The translations under genes and the position numbers were made by a program. Source: Pleionea sp. CnH1-48 (GTDB lineage Bacteria > Pseudomonadota > Gammaproteobacteria > Enterobacterales > Kangiellaceae). Taken from it: a stretch of 64,000 bases of DNA. Shown in pieces: positions 1 through 9,109 of this stretch (the stretch's first letter is position 1; every line of letters starts with the position of its first letter). The notes under the pieces are model-generated. The model saw only the letters and a list, made by a program, of their open reading frames with translations, did no database searches and had not been told where the DNA came from. The stretch is taken from NCBI RefSeq assembly GCF_024124665.1, contig NZ_JAMXSB010000012.1, forward strand, positions 1-64,000. The letters are read 5' to 3'.

Positions 1-92
1 TTAGATTGACCAAACGCAGAAGGCAGACTTAAAACCGATAACGAACTAATTAATGATAAAGCTAATATATTTTTCCTATTAAAAAACTTCAT
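1..92 (-). CDS. Secreted protein, N-terminal fragment (runs off window)
   Basis: Only about 30 codons are inside the window. They start at an ATG at 92, read leftward, and the rest lies beyond the left edge. The visible peptide is a typical Sec signal: MKFFNRKN, then a run of Leu/Ile/Ser, then a small-residue cleavage site near SAFGQ. A good ribosome-binding site (AGGAGA, positions 103-108) precedes the ATG, which supports both the start and the strand. The mature protein is not visible, so no function can be given. Confidence 0.6.
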   Translation of the reverse strand, partial: MKFFNRKNILALSLISSLSVLSLPSAFGQS

Positions 93-365
93 TTCTTAAT
101 TTTCTCCTGAAGTTCCATTTAAAAAAACAACAAGAAGTAGTAAGAATTAGCAACCTTGCTCATGTCTTTGACTTCCTGTTGTCATGCCAATCGCAATAAA
201 ACATCCGGTCTTATTGCTGGGCCGAAATGCTACAGAACGGATAGAGTTTAAAAAAGGAAAATATGTAAATATTTTATTAAAAATCCACATAGGAGATATA
301 TCTGCGAGCAGCTACCGATAATTGAGATATATCACTTAGTAGTACCTATCTTATTGATAATTTTG

Positions 366-608
366 CTACTTTTTAAAGCGCTTTTGTAACGTGCTATCAA
401 TTATCCCACGAAGCAGCGAACGGAAGCCTAGCGTATCAACAAACAAACCCGCCATTAAATACCAGTACCATTCAGGGGTTTCTTTTAATGCTTCAAATCC
501 TTGCTTAACATAAATTTGCATGTCTGGAATAAACGATAAAATAATTGGAACCGTTCCAATCACTAATAGATAATCGTCCTTCCAGCCTCGTGTTTTCAAT
601 GCGACCAA
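366..608 (-). CDS. Holin-like phage membrane protein, probably a remnant
   Basis: Eighty residues with two likely membrane helices (about residues 12-28 and 46-62) and a basic C-terminus. The pattern ALKTRGWKDD, then a hydrophobic run, SFIPD, and an EWYWYLMAGLF helix resembles the C-terminal half of small phage membrane proteins found beside endolysins. The only start I can use is a weak TTG. The frame stays open upstream to a stop at 669-671, reading through a charged stretch, but holds no ATG. It may therefore be a decayed gene that once had a longer N-terminus. The family assignment is by general resemblance and is tentative. Confidence 0.35.
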   Translation of the reverse strand: MVALKTRGWKDDYLLVIGTVPIILSFIPDMQIYVKQGFEALKETPEWYWYLMAGLFVDTLGFRSLLRGIIDSTLQKRFKK

Positions 609-768
609 ATCAAGATTTCTTCTCTTTTCAGTTATTTCTTCTTTACTTTTTCTAAATCTTACGAACCTCTAATATCTCCAAGAGGCTTCATATAAGTAAA
701 GTTTCTACTTGCTCTCCGATGACAAAGTATGATTTTCTATTCAAACCATTCTACGAAGGGAAAATATT

Positions 769-1329
769 ATGTTTAAACTTCCGTTTCTAATATATCAACA
801 TATTACTCGCACAAAGATAGATAACATTAACCAACTAATATCAATGATGAAAGATGAACTTATTCCTTTGGATCAAGAAGAAATAGTTAAAGAAGCTCTC
901 GCAGTTCATAGCTTTCATTCAGTTACAAAAATGATTGTGAGTAGTAAACTTAGGAAAGCATTAATTATTTTTTATGAATCGAAAGAATGTGAATTAGGTT
1001 GGCATAGAATTCGTTGGATGAAGCGCTACTTATCTACAGATGACGGAGTAAACCTTAAGATAAAAATCACCCTGCTAGATAGACTTGAGCTTTTCATGAA
1101 CTGCGTATTAATACCAGTTATCTTGCTCGTTCTATCCTTATACATAGGAGACAATATACCGAACATGTCTAACATTTGGATGCAAATAGGTAGTATATTT
1201 TTGAGTGCAGTGTTAATTGCTCTTCCTATCGTATTTACTATACCTGCCGTAGCGCTAGCTGATGCTGTAAAATTGAAACGTCAACTTGAGGATAGAGCAG
1301 CATCCAATGACATTGAGTTTGCGAAATAG
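769..1329 (+). CDS. Hypothetical membrane protein with two C-terminal helices
   Basis: A 186-residue protein I do not recognise. The first 105 residues are soluble, mixed helical and charged. Two strong hydrophobic segments follow at about residues 108-128 and 138-165. The tail is short and charged (KLKRQLEDRAASND) and probably cytoplasmic. A purine-rich ribosome-binding site (GAAGGG) lies just before the ATG. The gene stands alone between two AT-rich intergenic stretches, and its codon use is richer in A/T than that of the housekeeping genes downstream, which fits an accessory gene. No function is claimed. Confidence 0.6.
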   Translation: MFKLPFLIYQHITRTKIDNINQLISMMKDELIPLDQEEIVKEALAVHSFHSVTKMIVSSKLRKALIIFYESKECELGWHRIRWMKRYLSTDDGVNLKIKITLLDRLELFMNCVLIPVILLVLSLYIGDNIPNMSNIWMQIGSIFLSAVLIALPIVFTIPAVALADAVKLKRQLEDRAASNDIEFAK

Positions 1330-1975
1330 ACAATCTTATTCATATCATACTCAACACTTACGCCTGCCTTGTCTCTCTCGGTGGGCCTCTGAGGCTCTTC
1401 GCGCAGCCTTCGCGATATGCCTAAATCATTGTTAGCCATACAACGTATAACATCGCTACAAGTAACATCTAATGACTCGCCTTTAGAATTGCTAATGGTA
1501 AAATCGAAATAGCAGAGAAACCACCAGAACTGGTTATAGGTTCCTCTTTATTCTCTCTTATCAGTAACCACTAATTGTATTTTGTTCTGAGTCATTGTTG
1601 GTCGTATGCTCAAGCTTGTGCTTTGAAAACATCTTTAAGGCAATATTGATAAGAGAATTTTTGCAAATCAAACTAATAGAACTTATTGATAACGGAAGAC
1701 GAAGTTTGTAGAATCGCAAGGAAGTGTTAAGGATCTCGTGGCTATACGAGCTCTATAAGAGGTCTAGAGCGCTTATATGATGTTAGTGATTACTTTCTTT
1801 AAAAGTGACTATATATCTAACCAGAGAGATTGAGGGATTTATAAAATTCTATTAGTACAGAGCAACTCGCTTCGCACTCTCCCAACATCTGCCTATTCGA
1901 CTTCATCTCGTTAATCTTGAGTTCAGTTAACACTGCCTAAACTATTTCCATGGATAATTTTCGAGTATAAGAACA
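1330..1975. other. 646-base AT-rich intergenic region, no gene seen
   Basis: No open frame of convincing length, tRNA or intrinsic terminator is visible on either strand. A short GC-rich palindromic patch (GCCTC-T-GAGGC) lies near 1384-1396 in otherwise AT-rich sequence. I compared the GTTAGCC at about 1430 with integron attC ends and found no matching partner end. The stretch may be a decayed gene or a recombination scar. Confidence 0.4.
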
Positions 1976-2395
1976 ATGAAGTCTTACCTATTACTCATCA
2001 CCACACTTGTTTTTTCTTTTCATACTTTCGCCAGCAATAACCACAAGCCTAAAAATACTTTGTCTGTCGACTCTGTAACGATTCCTCATAGCAACCTTCG
2101 CTTCGAAAATGACGGCAATATCTACCCCAAACAAGGTGACTTTACCATTGCCTCCTATGTACTCATGAGCAGCGAGTCGGGTGAACGATGGGCAACGATC
2201 ACATTTAAAAATGAATCCAGTGGACAACGCTTTTTATCTAAAGATCACGTTATGGCAATCTTTGCCGATGGTGCTCGACGCACTCCCAAAAGCTTGAGAC
2301 AAAGACTTGATGGTCATGAAAATCTAACTGTGACTTTGTTTTTCGGCAAACATAAGTTTCCTATACTAAGTATATTTACTGATCACAGTTACTAG
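1976..2395 (+). CDS. Small secreted protein of unknown function
   Basis: A 139-residue protein with a clear signal peptide (MKSYLLLITTLVFSF, cleavage near TFASNN). The mature part is about 120 residues, beta-rich and basic, with no cysteines and no motif I recognise. It ends two bases before the stop codon of the convergent DNA glycosylase gene. It is probably periplasmic or secreted. Confidence 0.5.
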   Translation: MKSYLLLITTLVFSFHTFASNNHKPKNTLSVDSVTIPHSNLRFENDGNIYPKQGDFTIASYVLMSSESGERWATITFKNESSGQRFLSKDHVMAIFADGARRTPKSLRQRLDGHENLTVTLFFGKHKFPILSIFTDHSY

Positions 2396-2397
2396 TT

Positions 2398-3039
2398 CTA
2401 AGACTCGGCAACACGCCATAAATACCAGCTAGCTATTGACCGATAAGGCCGCCATTTCTCTCCTAGTTGTTCAAAGGTATCCTTATCGGGCAGCTCCGGT
2501 AATTGATGCAAAATCTTAATGCCTTTTTTAAGCCCGAGATCACCATAACTCCATATATCACGATACCCGAGTGCAAATATGGCCAGCATTTCTACCGTCC
2601 AAATACCAACGCCTTTAAGCTGCGTTAACTGTTCCGCAAGTTCCTCATAAGGCAACGAATGAAGTGTTTTAAAATGAATACTTTTATCCGCTGCTGCCTT
2701 TGCAATACCCAGACAATAGTCAGCTTTAGCATTAGATAAACCACACTGCCGTAGGTCTTCTTTTTTAAGAGAAAGGATCGCTTTAGGGGTAAAACAGTCA
2801 ACTCCCAAGCGTTGATAAATACGTGAGTTAATTGTTGCTGCTGCTTTTGTCGATAATTGCTGAGAAGCAATGGACGATATAAGACGATCAAAAGGATCGT
2901 AGAGCCAAGGCTGAATCTGACTGCGTCCATGCTTTTTGATCAGCGAACGCATTCTTGAATCATGTTCAGAGAGAAACTTTTCTCCTGCTAATACATGCCT
3001 TCGGCAGGTTATTCGTTGCGAACCTCTTTTGCTAGTCAA
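2398..3039 (-). CDS. DNA-3-methyladenine glycosylase (HhH-GPD family)
   Basis: This base-excision repair enzyme removes alkylated purines such as 3-methyladenine from DNA. The 213-residue protein has the full HhH-GPD core: the SSIASQQLSTKAA helix near residues 55-67, the hairpin-helix-hairpin LKGVGIWTVEM near 140-150, and the following YGDLGLKKG segment, whose Asp is in the position of the catalytic Asp of AlkA-type enzymes. There is no Cys-X6-Cys iron-sulfur cluster, which separates it from Nth/MutY. It is shorter than E. coli AlkA because it lacks the N-terminal domain, like the yeast Mag1-type enzymes. It is monocistronic and convergent with the secreted protein at 1976. Confidence 0.85.
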   Translation of the reverse strand: MTSKRGSQRITCRRHVLAGEKFLSEHDSRMRSLIKKHGRSQIQPWLYDPFDRLISSIASQQLSTKAAATINSRIYQRLGVDCFTPKAILSLKKEDLRQCGLSNAKADYCLGIAKAAADKSIHFKTLHSLPYEELAEQLTQLKGVGIWTVEMLAIFALGYRDIWSYGDLGLKKGIKILHQLPELPDKDTFEQLGEKWRPYRSIASWYLWRVAES

Positions 3040-3144
3040 TATTCATCTCGTAAGCGAAGTCATTCAGATCTTGAGTATGACTCTATCTTTTAAGAAAGCA
3101 ACAATATCGTTAAAATGAACAGACCTCAAACAAAAGAGCATGTC

Positions 3145-3825
3145 ATGAAATATTTTCTATTACTTTCCATTTTTTTCTGTTTTCAAGCATGGTCAAAAGA
3201 AAGCACTTGCTATGGAAGTACCAAAAAAGGAAAGCTAGACAATGGTGTTCAATTGCCGGTTAGTGGTAAAAACTTTGTCAGTTACAGCAGCCTGGCTCAT
3301 ACATTAGGAAGAACCTACGTACACTCCAAAGTCCATAAAGTATTTATCGAAAGTTACAAAGCGCTGGAGCAGTCCTATTCTGATAAAATATTTAAGTATG
3401 CAGAAACTGGCTTCGAAAATGGAGGCCGCTTTAAACCTCATAAAACCCACCAAAACGGTTTATCTATCGACTTTATGACGCCAATGATTGATCAGCATGG
3501 AAAGTCACAACATCTTCCAACCCATATAGGCAACAAATGGGGCTACAATATTGAGCTGGACCAAAATGGTCGCTATGAAAATTTAACAATAGATTATGAA
3601 GCCTTAGCGGCTCATCTGGCAGAGCTTGATCGACAATCTAAAAAGCATGGTATAAAGATTTGGCGAGTTATCTTTGCTCCTAAATTGCAACCGGATTTAT
3701 TTAACACTCAGCAATCCGACTACTTAAAAAAACATCTGACGTTTTCTAAAAAACCATCCTGGGTACGTCATGATGAACACTACCATGTCGATTTTTCTAT
3801 CCCCTGTAAACCTTTGAAGCAATAA
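3145..3825 (+). CDS. mepA: MepA-like penicillin-insensitive murein endopeptidase (M74)
   Basis: Probably a periplasmic zinc endopeptidase that cleaves D-Ala-meso-DAP cross-links in peptidoglycan. I chose the ATG at 3145 because it gives a proper signal peptide (MKYFLLLSIFFCFQAWS); an upstream ATG at 3115 would add ten polar residues before it. The zinc-site motifs of peptidase family M74 are present with MepA spacing: H102 in HQNGLSID with D109 seven residues on, and H209, H212 and H214 in VRHDEHYHV. A cysteine follows the last motif, as in E. coli MepA. At 226 residues it is shorter than E. coli MepA (274). Confidence 0.8.
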   Translation: MKYFLLLSIFFCFQAWSKESTCYGSTKKGKLDNGVQLPVSGKNFVSYSSLAHTLGRTYVHSKVHKVFIESYKALEQSYSDKIFKYAETGFENGGRFKPHKTHQNGLSIDFMTPMIDQHGKSQHLPTHIGNKWGYNIELDQNGRYENLTIDYEALAAHLAELDRQSKKHGIKIWRVIFAPKLQPDLFNTQQSDYLKKHLTFSKKPSWVRHDEHYHVDFSIPCKPLKQ

Positions 3826-3900
3826 ACCGTTGCTCTGAGTCGCTCACTCTTCTATTGAGCTTTTTTTCGCCAATACTATTGCTTTTTCTATGTGATTACT

Positions 3901-3928
3901 ATTTAATTACTCAATTGATTAATTAAAT
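3901..3928. promoter_or_regulatory. Inverted repeat, candidate TetR operator
   Basis: Perfect 9-base arms (ATTTAATTA and TAATTAAAT) are separated by 10 bases (CTCAATTGAT). The repeat ends 8 bases before the TetR start codon. The position fits an autoregulatory operator for the TetR-RND operon. The sequence is very AT-rich, so part of the symmetry could be chance. Confidence 0.5.
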
Positions 3929-3936
3929 AGAGCTAA

Positions 3937-4575
3937 ATGATGACTCCTCCAAGAGGTAGACCCGCCGATCCCACCAAGCAGGCTCATCAAAAACAAAAGC
4001 TGATAGCCGCAGCCATTGAGCTACTGAGTGAAAAAAGCTACCGCAGTGTCACCATCAGAGAAATAGCAGAGCGGGCTGATGTTAACTCAGCAATGATCCG
4101 CTACTACTTTGAAAATAAAGAGAATTTATTTCTCGCCATGTTCGAAGAACTCTCTGTGGAGCACTTTAATCTGGTCGAGAATGCCGTCGCCCTGGAGAAT
4201 CCTGTACGAGAATTTATCTATAGCACTCTTAATATGATTGGCAAAAATACGGGCATGATGCGCCTAATTCACGATGAGATATTGCGTGAAGACTCTCCAT
4301 TAAAAGTCGCTTTTATTGAACGATTTCCCAAAAAGATGGCCCAACGCTTACCACGCTTAATTCAAGCCCAGATAGACAAAGGACTCATGCGCTCAGACCT
4401 AAATCCCAAGTTTGCAGCCTTGTCATTAATGAGCATGATTATCTTCCCGTTTACTGTACCTGATGTACGCGAACAAGCCTGGCAGATGTCACAAGATGAC
4501 ATTACGTCTCCTGCGTGGGCCGAACACCTTTATCAACTCTTTGTCTCCGGATGTACCAAGGAACCACAAACATGA
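3937..4575 (+). CDS. TetR-family repressor of the RND efflux operon
   Basis: A 212-residue TetR/AcrR regulator. The N-terminal HTH is clear (LIAAAIELLSEKSYRSVTIREIA, then ADVNSAMIRYYFENKENLF), followed by a helical ligand-binding domain. The start is the first of two ATGs in ATGATGAC; either is possible. Its stop codon overlaps the ATG of the downstream membrane-fusion protein (ATGA), so the two are translationally coupled. The layout (repressor, adaptor, transporter) suggests it represses this efflux operon and responds to a transported compound. The inverted repeat just upstream is its likely operator. The inducer cannot be told from sequence. Confidence 0.85.
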   Translation: MMTPPRGRPADPTKQAHQKQKLIAAAIELLSEKSYRSVTIREIAERADVNSAMIRYYFENKENLFLAMFEELSVEHFNLVENAVALENPVREFIYSTLNMIGKNTGMMRLIHDEILREDSPLKVAFIERFPKKMAQRLPRLIQAQIDKGLMRSDLNPKFAALSLMSMIIFPFTVPDVREQAWQMSQDDITSPAWAEHLYQLFVSGCTKEPQT

Positions 4576-5936
4576 AAGACCTGTTAAAACGACGATTTGC
4601 CCTACCTGTAATTGCTGGTCTGGGTGTTTTTTTGATGATTCTGTTGGTTAAACTACAGCCGGAGAAAGTCCATACCCCTCCAGATCAAAAAGCCAAGCCG
4701 GTTAAAACCATCACGCTTACTAAACAGTCACTGCGCCCAACCATTATCGGATATGGCAGCGTTACGCCCGACTACAAACTGGCGGCCAAAGCAGAAGTCA
4801 CTGGCCGAATTACTTTCGTCCACCCAGAACTAAAAAAGGGAGCCATTCTAAAAGCTGGAACCCTGGTCATGAAAATTGACGACAAAGATTATCAACTCGC
4901 TTTAAAACAGGCCCAGGCCGATCTATTGGCCAACCAGGCTAATTTAAAAGAGATGGAGTTGAATGTTGAAAACACTCAGCTCGAACTAGAGTTAGCAAAA
5001 GAAAAATTGAAAGTAAGAGAAAAAGAACTTAAGCGCCTGGAAAAACTAAGCAAGTCAGGATCTGTCTCTCGCTCCAATCTTAACAACGAGAAACAAAACT
5101 ACTTGCAACAAAAGCAGGAAGTTCAACAACTAGAAAATAAACTAGCTACTCAACCGTCGAATATCGAAGTACTCAAGGCCCAGATTGCTATTTCAGAAGC
5201 CAAGGTCACTCAAAGCCAAAGAGATCTTGAACGGACACAAGTTTATTTGCCTTTTAATGGCAGAATAAGTCAAGTGTATACAGAGCAAGAACAGTACATA
5301 ACCACTGGCGCACAAATGTTTGATGCCATCAGTCTGCAAAAGGTGGTTATCAACGCGCAGTTTCCATTTGAACAATTTCGCCATATTGCCGATAAGTTTG
5401 ACAAAGAAAAATTGGCTAACGTTGATTTGACCAACATTCCCAATATGAGTGAGCTGCTAGCCTCACTGGGGATGTCGGCAGAAGTGAAGATTGCAGGCTC
5501 AACCTATCAAGGATGGCAGGCTCGTGTAGAGAGAATTTCAGACAATCTGGATCCTAACAGCCGCACCATTGGTGTAATTGTAAGTGTTGAAGACAGTTAT
5601 CAAAAAAATCGTCCGGGTGAGCGCCCTCCTCTACTTGAGGGTATGTATATGCAAGTGACACTAAAAGGTGCACAAGGAGAATATCTGGTCGCTCCTCGTT
5701 CGGCCCTGCACGAAAATCAGTTTTATCGAGTTAATACCGAACAAAAGCTAGAGCGAGTGAATGTATCCGACGTTTTACTACAAGGCGAACTGGCGTTAGT
5801 GCAATCTATCCTTAGCGAAAATGACAAAATCATTACTTCCGATGTCTTCCCTGCCGTAAACGGAATGCCATTGGCGACAGAAGAAGATCTCGTAGCAAAA
5901 CAAGCAATGCAACAATGGGTGGAGGCCGCGCAATGA
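4572..5936 (+). CDS. RND efflux periplasmic adaptor (membrane fusion protein)
   Basis: The periplasmic adaptor links an inner-membrane RND pump to an outer-membrane channel. I start it at 4572, inside the ATGA overlap with tetR and behind AAGGA; a longer frame exists but runs inside tetR. The 454-residue protein has an N-terminal membrane anchor (about residues 9-28) and a barrel-sandwich half (GRITFVHPELKKGAILKAG). A long coiled-coil hairpin follows at about 120-210. The second half-motif (DLERTQVYLPFNGRISQVYTE) and a beta-barrel complete the fold. It overlaps the pump gene by four bases. No outer-membrane TolC-type gene is nearby. Confidence 0.9.
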   Translation: MKDLLKRRFALPVIAGLGVFLMILLVKLQPEKVHTPPDQKAKPVKTITLTKQSLRPTIIGYGSVTPDYKLAAKAEVTGRITFVHPELKKGAILKAGTLVMKIDDKDYQLALKQAQADLLANQANLKEMELNVENTQLELELAKEKLKVREKELKRLEKLSKSGSVSRSNLNNEKQNYLQQKQEVQQLENKLATQPSNIEVLKAQIAISEAKVTQSQRDLERTQVYLPFNGRISQVYTEQEQYITTGAQMFDAISLQKVVINAQFPFEQFRHIADKFDKEKLANVDLTNIPNMSELLASLGMSAEVKIAGSTYQGWQARVERISDNLDPNSRTIGVIVSVEDSYQKNRPGERPPLLEGMYMQVTLKGAQGEYLVAPRSALHENQFYRVNTEQKLERVNVSDVLLQGELALVQSILSENDKIITSDVFPAVNGMPLATEEDLVAKQAMQQWVEAAQ

Positions 5937-8900
5937 TTCGCTTTTTTGCCTCGCATCCAACGGCAGCTAATTTGGTCATGATATTATTGATGATCGTTGG
6001 CATTGTCACTTTACCTAGCCTTAAACGCGAGACGTTTCCTGAAATAAAAGCTTTTAAAGCTGAAATAAGAGTAGTTTATCCAGGCGCAACACCTCTCGAC
6101 GTTGAGCAAGATATTTGTTTACCTTTAGAAGACGCCTTGGATGGCATCAGTTTTATTGAAGAAAAAGTCTGTGAAGCGCGTCAAAGTCTGGGTGTTATGA
6201 CGGTTAAAATGCTGGAGAAAGGAAACTTCTCGCAATTTCTCGACGATGTTAAATCCGCTGTTGATGGTATTAATGACTTTCCATCTCAAGCAGAGCCAGC
6301 CGTAGTGAATGAGTTGGGACGCACACAGAATGTTATTTCGATTGCATTAACGGCAGATATTCCACGAGTAGAATTGAAAAGTTTAGCCGAAGAAATGAAG
6401 CAAACAATGCTAAAAGATCCATTGATTCCCCTGGTGGAAGTTACCGGTTTCTCCGAGCGACAGTTACTCATTCAGGTACCAAACTACAACCTACGTCGCT
6501 ATAACTTAAGCTTGCAACAATTGGCAGGCTTAATCAGCAAGCAGGATCTAAATCTGCCTTTAGGTTCTATCGAAACCGATTCTGTCGATGTACAGCTGCG
6601 CTTTAATGATGAACGAAAAAATGCCAGAGAACTCTCTAATCTGGTTATTATGAAAGGCAGTCAAGGTAACGAAGTGCGGTTGGGTGATATAGCCACCATC
6701 ATTGATACTTTCGAGTTAGCAGAAGACAAAGTTGAATTTAACGGCAGACCCGCTGCCATTATCAAAATTAAGAAAAACTCAATTAACGACAGTCTCCAAG
6801 TCTTGGAAGCCGTAGAAAAAGTCATCGAAAAAAAACAAGCCAAGTTACCCGAAGGTGTATATCTGGAATTAACACAGGATGCCACCAGTATTGTTAAAGA
6901 TCGTATTCAGCTACTGGTGACCAATGCCTGGCAGGGTTTACTGCTTGTATTTGCTGTGATGTGGCTATTTTTCAATATCCGTTATGCTTTCTGGGTTGTT
7001 ATGGGGTTACCAGTATCCTTTCTTGCAAGCTTTTTTGTCATGTCGCTGTTAGGTATTACAATCAACATGATTTCGATGGTCGCTTTATTACTTGCACTAG
7101 GCATTTTAATGGATGATGCCATAGTTATTGCAGAGTCCATCGCCGCACAACTCAAGAAAGGGAAAAATGCTCTTCAGGCTGCTGTAGAAGGAACCAGTAT
7201 GGTATTGCGCGGTGTTGTTTCATCGTTCTTGACTACCCTATGTATTTTTATCGGCCTGGTCTTTATTGAGGGTGATCTCGGGCAGATATTAAAGGTTATC
7301 CCGATTGTGTTAATTTCTGTTATATCAGTATCACTCATCGAAGCTTTCTTGATTTTACCGAGTCATCTTTATCATTCACTGGAACATGCTAAAGATAAAA
7401 CACCTCATCCTTTCCGGGTACGCTTCGAAGAAAAGTTCGAACAAGCAAGACAACGAGTATTTAGTTGGGTAGAGAATCTCATCAATTTTCGATACGCGTT
7501 TATCGGTTCTGTTGTCGCCTTCTTCTTCCTTTCGATCAGCCTTATGGCATCAGGAGTTGTTAAGTTTTCGGCTTTTCCTTCAATCGAAGGCGACTTAATT
7601 CAGGCTCGAGTGCTCATGCCAGCAGGCACACCACTGCACAAAACAGAAGCAGTGATTGAGCAGATACTTAAAGGACTGGATCAAACAAAACACAAATACA
7701 GTCAGCAAGAAAAAGAACAACTGATTAAGGCTGTAACCGTTAGTTATAATCAAAATAGTGATGCTCAAGAATCCGGCCCTCACCTAGCAACGGTCAACAT
7801 AGACATGCTGACTGCCGAGCGCCGTAACACTCGTATTCAAGATTTTATCAATGACTGGCGAGCCAATACTGGTGTCATCGCTTCGGCTCAAAGCATTACT
7901 TTTAAAGAACCAACTATTGGTCCTAGCGGCCGGGCTATTGAGGTTCGTCTGTACGGCAAAGATCTTGATCAACTGTCTGCAGCTTCGTACGACTTGCAGC
8001 GTTGGCTATCAGGATATCCAGGTGTGAGCAATGTGAATGATGATCTACGCCCAGGCAAACCAGAGCTGACCTTAACGCTCAAACAGGGCGCGTACAACCT
8101 GGGCATTGATGCAGACACTATCGCTAATCAGGTACGAGCGGCCTTCCAGGGACTTAAAGTTGTAGAAACCAGTGTTGATCTTGAAACCTATGAAGTCACC
8201 GTTATGTTAGATCCTGAGTCTCGAGACAGTTTTGAGGACTTTGATACGTTTCCAATCATTGCTTCCAACGGCACCGTCATACCCTTAGCAACAGTCGCCA
8301 ATATCGAACCCACTCGTGGATTTTCACGCATTAGCCGAGTCGATAACCAACGCAGCGTCAGCGTTTTTGGTGACATCGATTCAGCAGAAAATAACACCAA
8401 CGAAGTTCTTGCCGATGTTAAAAAGCGTTGGATACCAACAATGGCAGAAAAGTACCCCTCTGTTGATTATAGTTTTGAAGGCGAAATTAAAAATGCCGGA
8501 GTCACACAACAATCTATGATGCGTGCGTTTTTGCTAGGAATTATCGGTGTATTTATTTTGCTTTCTTTTCAATTTAAAAGTTATATCGAACCAGTTATTG
8601 TGCTAGCAGCGATTCCTCTGGCACTGGTCGGAGTTATCTGGGGCCATTTGTTTATGGGACTGGATATCACCATGCCATCTATGTTGGGATTTGTATCTCT
8701 TGCGGGCATAGTTGTGAATGATTCCATCTTACTGGTAGAGTTCGTAAAACGACGGGTATCAGAGGGACTCAGCGTTCACGACGCCGCGGCCAAAGCCAGT
8801 TACGATCGATTCCGAGCAGTCTTTTTAACATCCGTTACAACCATAGCAGGTATGACACCGTTGTTGTTTGAAACGAGTTTACAAGCTCAGGTATTAATTC

Positions 8901-9043
8901 CATTGGCGACTAGTATTGTGTTTGGTATAACCACCTCTACTCTACTGGTACTTTTTGTTATTCCATGTCTCTATAGTATTTTAGAAGACTTTGGTGTTGC
9001 ACGCACCGATACCTTGTCAGAAGCGCAAACTCAACCAGCATGA
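5933..9043 (+). CDS. RND-family efflux permease
   Basis: A 1036-residue inner-membrane proton-driven transporter with the classic two-fold RND layout: TM1 near residues 10-30, a large periplasmic loop, TM2-6 at about 330-480, TM7 near 525, a second periplasmic loop, and TM8-12 at about 860-1020. The LGILMDDAIVIAE segment in TM4 carries the paired acidic residues of the proton relay, and a related GIVVNDSILLVEF segment lies in TM10. The start ATG at 5933 overlaps the adaptor stop (ATGA). The sequence fits the HAE1/AcrB-like class rather than the heavy-metal CzcA class, but the substrate is unknown. Confidence 0.9.
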   Translation: MIRFFASHPTAANLVMILLMIVGIVTLPSLKRETFPEIKAFKAEIRVVYPGATPLDVEQDICLPLEDALDGISFIEEKVCEARQSLGVMTVKMLEKGNFSQFLDDVKSAVDGINDFPSQAEPAVVNELGRTQNVISIALTADIPRVELKSLAEEMKQTMLKDPLIPLVEVTGFSERQLLIQVPNYNLRRYNLSLQQLAGLISKQDLNLPLGSIETDSVDVQLRFNDERKNARELSNLVIMKGSQGNEVRLGDIATIIDTFELAEDKVEFNGRPAAIIKIKKNSINDSLQVLEAVEKVIEKKQAKLPEGVYLELTQDATSIVKDRIQLLVTNAWQGLLLVFAVMWLFFNIRYAFWVVMGLPVSFLASFFVMSLLGITINMISMVALLLALGILMDDAIVIAESIAAQLKKGKNALQAAVEGTSMVLRGVVSSFLTTLCIFIGLVFIEGDLGQILKVIPIVLISVISVSLIEAFLILPSHLYHSLEHAKDKTPHPFRVRFEEKFEQARQRVFSWVENLINFRYAFIGSVVAFFFLSISLMASGVVKFSAFPSIEGDLIQARVLMPAGTPLHKTEAVIEQILKGLDQTKHKYSQQEKEQLIKAVTVSYNQNSDAQESGPHLATVNIDMLTAERRNTRIQDFINDWRANTGVIASAQSITFKEPTIGPSGRAIEVRLYGKDLDQLSAASYDLQRWLSGYPGVSNVNDDLRPGKPELTLTLKQGAYNLGIDADTIANQVRAAFQGLKVVETSVDLETYEVTVMLDPESRDSFEDFDTFPIIASNGTVIPLATVANIEPTRGFSRISRVDNQRSVSVFGDIDSAENNTNEVLADVKKRWIPTMAEKYPSVDYSFEGEIKNAGVTQQSMMRAFLLGIIGVFILLSFQFKSYIEPVIVLAAIPLALVGVIWGHLFMGLDITMPSMLGFVSLAGIVVNDSILLVEFVKRRVSEGLSVHDAAAKASYDRFRAVFLTSVTTIAGMTPLLFETSLQAQVLIPLATSIVFGITTSTLLVLFVIPCLYSILEDFGVARTDTLSEAQTQPA

Positions 9044-9109
9044 TGATCTCAACCAGTGGCCTGCTTCTTAGACAGGCCACTCATTCTACCAGCCCAAATT
9101 AAATCGAAT

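Noticed and set aside
1384-1435. Possible integron attC site in the AT-rich region
   Set aside because: A GTTAGCC-like end is present, but I could not find the matching partner end or a folding pair around it.
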